A DNA stretch of 64,000 nucleotides. Source: Alligator mississippiensis. Lineage: Eukaryota > Chordata > Crocodylia > Alligatoridae. The translations under genes were made by a program, and so were the position numbers. The stretch spans positions 36,465,756 through 36,529,755 of the forward strand of contig NC_081832.1 of the NCBI RefSeq assembly GCF_030867095.1, read 5' to 3'. Under the pieces are notes generated by a model that was not told the DNA's origin, made no database searches, and was given only the letters and a program-made list of their open reading frames with translations. This document shows, one piece after another, positions 56,322 to 64,000 of the stretch (the stretch's first letter is position 1; the number at the start of each line of letters is the position of its first letter).

Positions 56322-56558
56322 CTACCAAAGGTAAGTAAATTAGTATTTGCTGTAGTGAAATGGAACTATTCAAACTACATGATCCTTATAGTTACTGAAA
56401 TTAACTATACAATGTTTCTGTTATGTTGTTCCCTGCACTCTTGATTGTTTCTGCATTTATAAATTATTTCACAATAATCCTTGAAATCTAATTGGCTGTC
56501 AGATATTACATATATATAAAATACATAATGCACATATGTATGCATAATAAGTGGAACA

Positions 56559-56600
<42 letters not shown>

Positions 56601-57800
56601 ACACATGTGTAAAATATAATCACTCTGCAAGTATAAAATTCACTATATGCCAGTTGGCTGCTACTAAGAATTTTCATGCCCTTTGTCAGGAATAAAAAGC
56701 TGCCTCACCCTCACACTCTTAGGTAAGGTATAAAGCTTCTACCATTTAAATAAGCAAATAAATAAATAAAAAGCAATTAATTCAAACCTGATGTTGCAGG
56801 AAAAAAATGTTTAAACAAAAATTGTTACTTGTTTTTCTTTCTAGGAACAACTTTTTTCTTTCAACATCCCCAGACAAATTTAACATTTTGAAAACAGTAG
56901 AGAAACTCCAAAACTATATTAGATTAACAAAATGAATGTTGTATTATTATCATCAAAATATCTAATTAATTTGTACTTGGCATGTATAGGAACTTTGAAG
57001 AAAGCTGCTGCAAAGATAAAAACTTCTCTCAAGTAAAACAGACAGCTGTTAACAAACAGCTCAAAACAGGAAAAAAAATCTACAAATAAGTTTTTTATTC
57101 TGTATCTTGATAGGTTCCACAGACTGAGACATTTGGGCCACAGCAAACCATAAGGGAAAATTACTAAGAAGTAAAATTGAGAAATAGGAGAAGAATGGAT
57201 ATGGTTCCCTCTAATCAAAAATATTTACTTATTTGAAACACCTGTATGGACAAAAAGTTTAAGTTTGCTTTACAAATATGCCTATGGATGACCAGAAGTC
57301 AAGTTTCAAGATTTCTTTTGTGGTGACAAACACCTTCAAATTCACCCAAGAAACCTTGTCTGCCTTCTTCCCTAAGATGCTGTCATGATGCTTACAAATG
57401 TGGCTAGGTGTAGGTAAGTGGCAAGCAAACATCTGAGCAACCAGACAGGACAGATTACTAAATTAGACAGACTCAGTAATTTTACAGATATCACTTGATA
57501 CAAAATGCTATGATACAGCTATTACATCAGCATGGTTCTGTAGTACTAGAAGTATAGCAAAACTGCTGAAGCTTTAACAGTTTCATTCAGTGTTAAATAT
57601 ACATCAATCAGGCTAATGTTTAATGCTAGAATCATGCAGACATAACAGATAGCTGAACCCTCTGAAGTGGCAGGTCCGCCTCCCTCTTGAAAGTGTTTAA
57701 GAAGTATGTTTGTCTATATTCTTTGGGAGCAGTTGTTGATTTTGTGCTTGGATGCAAGGAATCTGGTAAATTGTGTGGCTTACTTATTGATCTCTGTGAG
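56322..57800 (-). other. PHF20: PHF20 intron upstream of the penultimate exon
   Basis: AT-rich intron DNA. A (GT)19 microsatellite lies at 56561-56598. The next PHF20 exon toward the 5' end was looked for on the - strand and not found, so this intron extends past the window edge at 64000. Confidence 0.6.
56561..56598. repeat. (GT)19 microsatellite
   Basis: A pure run of 19 GT units followed by ACACACATGTG. Confidence 0.95.
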
Positions 57801-57805
57801 GTCAT

Positions 57806-58625
57806 AGAATCATAGAACCATAGAAGTAGGGTCTGAAGGGACCTTGTAGATCTTCAAGTCCAACCCCCTGCCTGGGCAGGAGGGAAACTGGGCTCAAGTG
57901 ACCCCAGCCAGGCAGGCATTGAGCCGCTTCTTAAAGACCCCCAGGGTAGGAGCCAGCACCACTTCCCTTGGAAGTTGGTTCCAGATCCTAGCCAACTAGG
58001 AAAGGGAGTCAATGATGACTCCAAGATCCCTTTCTGCCTCTGTGCGCTCAAGAAGGGAGTTTCCCATCTTATAAGTGTGCTGCCGGTTACTACTGCCCAA
58101 GTGTAGCACCCTGCACTTGTCCGTATTAAAACGCATCCTGTTTTTGTTAGCCCACCCTTGCAACCTATCCAGGTCTTTCTGCAGTCTTTCCCTCCCTACT
58201 AACGTGCCCACCTCACCCCATATTTTGGTGTCATCAGCAAATTTGAACAGGTTGCTTTTCACCCCGTCCTCCAAATCGCTGATAAAGAAATTGAACAGTG
58301 CGGGCCCAAGGACCGAACCCTGGGGGACTCCGCTGCCCACTTCCCCCCAGGTCGAATATGACCCGTCCACAACCACCCTCTAAGTACGACCCTTCAGCCA
58401 ATTAGCAATCCATCTGGCTGTGTGGGCATCGATGCCACAGTCACCTAGTTTTTTAATGAGGATGGGGTGGGAGACAGTGTCAAAGTCCTTGCTGAAGTCC
58501 AGAAAGACTACATCCACAGCGACACCTGCATCCAATGGTTTTGTGACCTGATCGTGAAAGGCAATCAGGTTGGTCTGACATGACCTTGCCCCTAATGAAA
58601 CTGTGCTGGTCCATGTAGCTGAGCT
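57806..58625 (-). mobile_element. CR1 LINE with internal deletion
   Basis: The - strand reads SGVPQGSVLGPALFNFFISD, FADDTKIWGE, RFNTDKCRVLHLG and AERDLGVIIDS, then jumps at about 58005 to the C-terminal end and the 3' UTR (tail CATAGAATCATAGAACCATAG on + at 57806). The stretch between ...GVIID and the C-terminus is missing, about 0.6 kb compared with the copy at 61.2-63.7 kb. Same direction as PHF20. Confidence 0.9.
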
Positions 58626-58812
58626 TTCAAGACTGAAGATTGTTTCCTTGCATCTTGGGATTGGGTGACCAGGGCTCTTTGGCCTTTGATCATGCCAAAT
58701 GTTTGAAGTCTGAGTAGTTAATCCATCCTATTAGAAAGGTACCTGTGATGACCAGTTAAAATATGTATATAAAAAGGTACTTGAAAAAACTAGAGAAGGC
58801 TAAAAAAAATTT

Positions 58813-59380
58813 TTAAAGTTTGCAGCACAGTGGACAGGAGTTTGGCAAGAATATGATGCACACTTTTTTTCGTCTGAAGACAAGAAATGGAATTAAAAAA
58901 GCAAGGAGAATTAGAGGAAAAGATTTGTAGTCTTCAAGACAAGCTGATGACCTACAAATAATCAGAAGCAAAAGGGTTCCTAAACATCTGCACCCCCAGA
59001 TATCTAAAACAGAATTCCAGAGTGCCTCTCTGTGGGCAAGTGTCCAGTTTCCAAGGACTCCCCAAGAGCTGAGCAAATCTCCCACTCTGTGGTTGACTAG
59101 GTAGAAGTGGCTAGTAAAACTTATGTGAGGACTTCGGTGGACTGATATCACCCTATGACTCCTGCCCCAGACCACCTGGCTTTTCCACTTCTCCCACTGC
59201 CACCTGATGCTAGCAACCAGCCCGTAGAATGGATCCATGTAGGCCTTGCCTCGCAGATCAGACTTGTTCCATGTCATGAGCTTGAGCTGCTGATTATGTA
59301 GAAAAGGTACTGCCAACAGAAGCTGATGGCCAGCCTGGCTTTGGTCATTTGAGAGACTGAGAAGGGACAACTCTTGTGGG
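58813..59380 (-). other. Unrecognised open frame next to CR1
   Basis: A - strand frame stays open from inside the CR1 5' end (59457) to 58813. The part outside CR1 encodes a protein-like text with many Trp and aromatic residues (HNQQLKLMTWNKSDLRGKAY, FYGLVASIRWQWEKWKSQVV, HISFTSHFYLVNHRVGDLL). I do not recognise it. It could be an old retroelement coding piece or chance. No splice signals tie it to PHF20. Confidence 0.3.
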
Positions 59381-59607
59381 AGGCGGCGGCTGAGTGCAGC
59401 CGGGCCGGGTCGAGCCCTGCCCAGGCCCCTACTTCGCCCAGCCCCCCAGGGAGCCATGCGACCGGAGCCGCGCGAACAGGCTGCGCAAACAGGCGCGCTT
59501 CTCTGCCGGCGCGCGAGTTAGCGCGGAGTTCGTGCAGGAGGGTGCCGGACCCTGCCTGCGCACCCCCCAGGGTAGACAGTCCCAGCCGTAGCCAGCCTCC
59601 CAGAGGC

Positions 59608-60704
59608 ATGACACGGATGGGCACACGCCGCACCCCGAGGGTCCCCTCGGGCTCCGCGGCCCCCCCCCTGGCACCTCAGAGACGGCCACCCAGACGGAGC
59701 CCCTGGTTCCGGGCTCCACGCAGACGGAGCCCCTGGCTCTCGGCTGCGGGGGCTGCCTGTCCCTTTTTCAGGCTCTGGGGCCTGGGAGCATGGTGACCTC
59801 CCCTTGCGGGGTCTGCTCCATTTTGGGGTCTCTGGCACGCCAGCTGGAGGAGCTCCAGGCCACAGTCCAGAGACTGCATGCCATCAGGGACTGCGAGCAG
59901 GAGATAGACTCCTACTGCCAGGCCCTTCTCCCCTGGGAGGCGGAGGGTAGATCACAGTCTCCCTCCACGCCAAAGGAGGACTCTGGGACCTCCTGCTGTG
60001 TCCAGCCAGGGGCATGGACCAAGGTGGTCAAGGGCCCTAAGGCCCGCCGCACCAAAGCCCCTTCCCCACCAGAACTGAGCAACAGGGACGCACCTCTTCC
60101 TGCCCCATCAGAGCCTGCTGAGTTGCCGGCCCCCACAGGCAACATGGGCCCAACTGCAGCTCCCACCCCTGCTCTCCCCAAGACAAAACGTAAGGTGTTT
60201 GTTGTGGGAGACTCCCTCCTGAGGGGGATAGAGGGGCCAATCTGCCACCCCGACCCCTTAGCCCGGCAAGTCTGCTGCTTCCCAGGGGCCCACATCCGGG
60301 ACATTGCGGAGAGGATCCCCAAGCTCCTCAAACCCACAGACCACTATCCCATGCTCCTTATTCATGTGGGCACCAATGACACGGCTCGCAGCACTCCCAG
60401 CCAGGTCATGAGGCACTACAGGGATTTGGGAGCGGGGCTTAAGGGTCTGGGGGCACAGGCGGTGCTCTCGTCGATCCTCCCAGTCTCAGGCTATGGGCTG
60501 AGGAGGGAGAGGAGGATCTATGTGGTCAACCAAAGACTGCAGCACTGGTGTCGTCAGGAAGGCTTTGGCTTCCATGACCACATCCCGCTCTTTGGCGAGA
60601 GAGGCAGCGAGCTGCTGGGAAGTGATGGTCTCCACCTCTCTCTCCTAGGGAGGAGGCTCTTCTCAGCCAGACTGGCTGACCTGCTCCACCGGACTTTAAA
60701 CTAA
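59608..60704 (+). CDS. CR1 ORF1 protein with GDSL-type esterase domain
   Basis: The probable start is ATG 59608 (MTRMGTRRTPRVP); a frame change in the C9 run near 59660 separates this from the rest. From 59790 the frame is open for 304 codons. It shows CGVCS with upstream CGGC (a Cys cluster), a coiled coil (LARQLEELQATVQRLHAI), a low-complexity linker, and an SGNH/GDSL esterase domain: GDS at residues 140-142, GTND at 194-197 and DGLH at 279-282, counted from 59790. Ser142, Asp279 and His282 form the expected triad, all present. CR1 ORF1 proteins bind RNA and form particles with ORF2; the esterase is a known CR1/L2 trait of unclear role. The stop is TAA 60702-60704. Confidence 0.9.
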
Positions 60705-60709
60705 GCCCG

Positions 60710-63519
60710 TTGGGGGACGGGGGGACTACCATCACTGCTGGCCTGCTGAGCAATCCTTGCAAAGCCAGCGGATCATGGCACTCAAGGGAGCCCACCCCAA
60801 CCCCAGCCCTGGTAAAATCTGTGGGCAAGGAAGGAGCCCCCCAGGGGGCACTTGCCTGCCTGTACACTAATGCCAGGAGCTTGGGGAATAAGCAGGAGGA
60901 GCTCATCCTCCTGCTCAGTGCAAACAATTATGATGTCATAGGGATAATGGAGACCTGGTGGGACTCCACCCATGACTGGACCACGGGGATAGATGGCTAT
61001 ACCCTGTACAGGAGAAATCGTGTAGAGAAAAGGGGCGGGGGTGTAGCTCTCTATGTTAAGGAAAGCTACGCGTCCCTGCAAGCCGATATTGGCGACCAGG
61101 GTGGACGGCTGGAGACCCTCTGGGTTAAAACCGTGGGGAACACGGCACAGGAGACACAATGGTGGGAGTCTATTACAGACCTCCCACCCAAAGTCCTGAG
61201 CTTGACCAGGAGTTGGCCCAGGAACTGGCTGAGGCAGCTTGCTCCAGGACCATGGTTGTCATGGGTGACTTCAATTACCCAGACATCTCGTGGGAGGATC
61301 GCTCAGCAAAATCTGAGCGGTCACAGAGCTTCCTCTCGTGCGTGGATGACCTCTACCTGACTCAAGAAGTCTATGGGCCAACGAGAGGCAAAGCGCTGCT
61401 CGACCTGGTACTGGCTACTGGGGATGACCTAGTCGGCGACCTAGAGATTGATGGGAAGCTGGGTGACAGCGACCACGAGCTGATCACCTTCACCATCCGC
61501 CGAAAAGCTGGCAAGTCAGTCAGCAACACGGAAGTCCTTGACTTCAGGAAAGCCGACTTTGACAAGCTCAGGAGGCTTGTCAGTGAGGCCCTAAGGGACT
61601 GTGACCACAGGGAGAGGGGAGTTCAAGAAGAGTGGTTGCTCCTCAAGGGAGCGATCCTCAATGCACAAACTAAGTCTATTCCATCTCGGAGGAAAGGCAG
61701 CAAGAGGGCACAGCAGCCCCCCTGGCTCTCCAGGGACCTAGCAGACCTCCTGAGGTTAAAAAGAAAGGCCTACAAAGGATGGAGGATGGGAGTCACCTCC
61801 AAGGAGGATTATTCTGCACTGGTCTGGTCCTGTAGGGAGCTGACCAGGAAAGCCAAGGCTGCAACTGAACTCCAGCTAGCTTTGAGCATCAAGGACAATA
61901 AAAAGTCCTTTTTCAGATATGTGGGGAGCCGGAGGAAAAGCAGGGGCAACGTTGGACCCCTGCTGAACCAGATGGGGCAACTGACAACTGACGCCCAGGA
62001 AAAAGCCAACCTATTAAATAGGTACTTTGCGTCAGTCTTTCATCAGCCCCATGGGACGCCCATGCCCGCTACAGGGCCGGGAAGTCCGGGAGAGGATGAT
62101 CCCCTGCTCTCCATTAATGCTGACTTCGTGAAGGAACATCTTGAGAAGCTGGATACCTTCAAGTCAGCCGGCCCTGACAATCTTCACCCCAGGGTAATCA
62201 AGGAGCTGGCAAGCATCATAGCCCAGCCTCTTGGCCCAGCGCGGATCTTTGAAAACTCTTGGCGTTCTGCTGTAGTGCCCAAAGACTGGAAGAAGGCCAA
62301 TGTGGTGCCTATCTTTAAGAAAGGGAGGAAAGTGGATCCGGCTAACTATAGGCCCATTAGCCTGACTTCTATCACGGGGAAGATCTTAGAAAAGTTTATT
62401 AAGGAGGCCATCCTTAATGGACTGGCCGACGCCAACATCTTAAGGGATAGCCAGCACGGGTTTGTTGCGGGTAGGTCTTGCTTGACCAATCTCATTTCCT
62501 TCTACGACCAGGTGACCGATCACCTGGACAAGGGAGATGAGATTGATGTCATATATATTGGCTTCAAAAAAGCCTTCGATCTGGTGTCCCATGATCGCCT
62601 CTTGGAGAAACTGGCCAATTGTCACCTTGGGTCCTCCACAATCCACTGGCTGGAAAATTGGCTCCGGGGTCGGACCCAGAGGGTAGTAATTGATGGAAGT
62701 CACTCATCGTGGTCTCCTGTGACCAGTGGGGTCCCCCAGGGCTCTGTCCGTGGACCCATACTGTTCAACATCTTCATTAACGATGTGGACACTGGAGTCA
62801 GAAGCAGACTGGCCAAGTTCGCAGATGACACCAAACTTTGGGGCAAAGCATCCACACCAGAAGACAGGCGGATGATCCAGGCTGACCTGGACAGGCTCAG
62901 CAAGTGGGCGGACGAGAATCTGATGGTGTTCAACGCTGATAAATGCAAGGTTCTCCACCTTGGGGAAAAAAACCTGCAGCATCCTTATAGGCTCGGCAGT
63001 GCTATGTTGGCTAGCACTATGGAAGAAAGAGACTTGGGGGTCATCATTGACCACAAGATGAACATGAGCCTGCAATGCGATGCTGCGGCTAGTAAAGCGA
63101 CCAAAACGCTGGCTTGCATCCATAGATGCTTCTCAAGCAAATCCCAGGACATCATTCTCCTCCTGTACTCGGCCTTAGTGAGGCCGCAGCTGGAGTACTG
63201 CGTCCAGTTTTGGGCTCCACAATTCAAAAAGGATGTGGAGAAGCTTGAGAGAGTCCAGAGAAGAACCACGCGCATGATCAGAGGTCAGGGAAGCAAACCC
63301 TACGATGACAGGCTGAGAGCCCTGGGGCTCTTTAGCCTGGAAAAGCGCAGGCTCAGGGGTGATCTGATGGCCACCTACAAGTTTATCAGGGGTGACCACC
63401 AGTATCTGGGGGAACGTTTGTTCACCAGAGCGCCTCAAGGGATGACAAGGTCAAATGGTCACAAACTACTACAAGACCGTTTCAGGCTGGACATAAGGAA
63501 GAATTTCTTTACTGTCTGA
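60710..63519 (+). CDS. CR1 ORF2 protein (AP-type endonuclease and reverse transcriptase), one frame break
   Basis: The ORF2 frame opens only 5 nt after the ORF1 stop and has no AUG before GIMETWWD, so translation may restart at a non-AUG or an ATG was lost (TTGGGGGAC at 60710). Endonuclease landmarks: LYTNARSLGNKQEEL, METWWDSTHDW, then after a one-base frame break near 61155 GVYYRPP, MGDFNYPDIS and SDHELITF. Reverse transcriptase landmarks: SAGPDNLHPRV, NYRPISLTS, GFVAGRSCLTNLISFYDQ, FKKAFDLVSHD, SGVPQGSV and FADD (62818-62829). C-terminal landmarks: RPQLEYCVQFWAPQFKKD and [11 protein letters not shown]. The frame 61159-63519 is open for 786 codons. TGA 63517-63519 stops it 34 codons before the usual family end (TGA at 63619). 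Confidence 0.93.
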
Positions 63520-63713
63520 GCCCCCAAGGTCTGGAACAGCCTGCCACCAGAGGTTGTTCAAGCGCCTTCATTGAACACCTTCAAGATGAAACTGGATGCT
63601 TATCTTGCTGGGATCCTATGACCCCAGCTGACTTCCTGCCCTTTGGGCGGGGGGCTGGACTCGATGATCTTCCGAGGTCCCTTCCAGCCCTAATGTCTAT
63701 GAAATCTATGAAA

Positions 63714-64000
63714 CTCATGTGGCAGAAGCTCATGCATTTGCTTGGCACTCATCACTGGGAGTCCCATGGCTATGTCTGCCTCTCTCCAAGCCAGAAGCTA
63801 CCAGAAGGTACTGGGAGAAGTACTGGCCATGATGAACATTAGGAGCAGGCACAAAGCCACTAGCAGATGCTTGTGCCACACTGTGACTGCAGGAGCTGGG
63901 TGGAGGCAACAGTGCCTGCCAGCCGGCCTCTGAGGCAAGAGGAAAAAAAAAGGGAGAGCTGGGCAAGCCACGCTGGAAGCTGCTTTTTTGGTAACCACCA
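63714..64000. other. Sequence after the CR1 tail
   Basis: No feature recognised. Confidence 0.4.

Larger units (their letters stand above)
59380..63713 (+). mobile_element. Nearly complete CR1 LINE (5' UTR, ORF1, ORF2, 3' UTR)
   Basis: A GC-rich CpG-dense 5' region (59380-59610) is followed by ORF1 (coiled coil plus esterase), ORF2 (endonuclease plus reverse transcriptase) and a 3' UTR ending GTCTATGAAATCTATGAAAC. At about 4.3 kb this is close to the usual full length of CR1. There are two frame breaks (C-run near 59660, and near 61155) and one early stop at the end of ORF2. It is the most recent large insertion in the window and lies antisense in a PHF20 intron. Confidence 0.93.

Overview
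The window looks like vertebrate nuclear DNA from a reptile on the bird/crocodile/turtle side, most likely a crocodilian (turtle is possible). Reasons: spliced vertebrate genes with long introns, CR1 LINEs of several ages as the dominant repeat, many hAT-type short DNA transposons, Penelope-like tails, only one old L1-type relic, and no mammalian SINEs. The species call is inference. Two host genes are supported, and they face each other tail to tail. SLA2 (Src-like adaptor 2) lies on the + strand with seven coding exons between 17595 and 29949; joined, they give 263 codons plus stop with consistent splice phases. PHF20 lies on the - strand and only its last two coding exons are present (56138-56321 and 42562-42704). 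Its AT-rich 3' UTR probably lies below 42562, and the rest of the gene is beyond position 64000. Layout: 1-9.2 kb is a graveyard of broken LTR retroelements (Ty3/gypsy-like pol relic on -, gypsy gag relic on +, another LTR element on -) with a hAT insertion and CR1 tails. 9.56-11.64 kb is a 712-bp inverted repeat, 99.7% identical between arms, with a Myb/SANT-like remnant in its spacer and a hAT element exactly at its right edge. 12.2-16.4 kb is mostly unremarkable intergenic DNA. 16.4-17.5 kb is an old L1-clade fragment directly before the SLA2 coding exons. 17.6-30.4 kb is SLA2; its 7.1-kb fourth intron holds old CR1/L3 pieces and a nested GC-rich hAT element. 30.4-38.6 kb is intergenic and packed with nested repeats (hAT composite, tandem repeat, Penelope-like GIY-YIG fragment, hAT transposase relic, two CR1 pieces meeting in opposite orientations, a TA-flanked MITE). 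38.6-42.7 kb is the PHF20 3' end. 42.7-56.1 kb is the last PHF20 intron, filled with CR1, hAT, Penelope-like, Tigger-like, L3 and PIF/Harbinger relics and a tRNA-Gly-like pseudogene. 59.4-63.7 kb is a nearly complete CR1 on + with both ORFs recognisable. How the genes relate: SLA2 encodes an SH3-SH2 adaptor that dampens antigen-receptor signalling, and PHF20 encodes a histone-mark reader of the MOF/NSL acetyltransferase complex. They are linked by ancient synteny, not by pathway: the tail-to-tail pair mirrors the PHF20L1-SLA pair elsewhere in vertebrate genomes. No CRISPR, operon or prokaryote-type system is present. The items most worth a second look are the young palindrome with its coincident hAT edge, the hAT family with common ends but different GC-rich interiors, a stop codon shared by two CR1 copies, and repeated hammerhead-ribozyme-like motifs in the Penelope-like tails.
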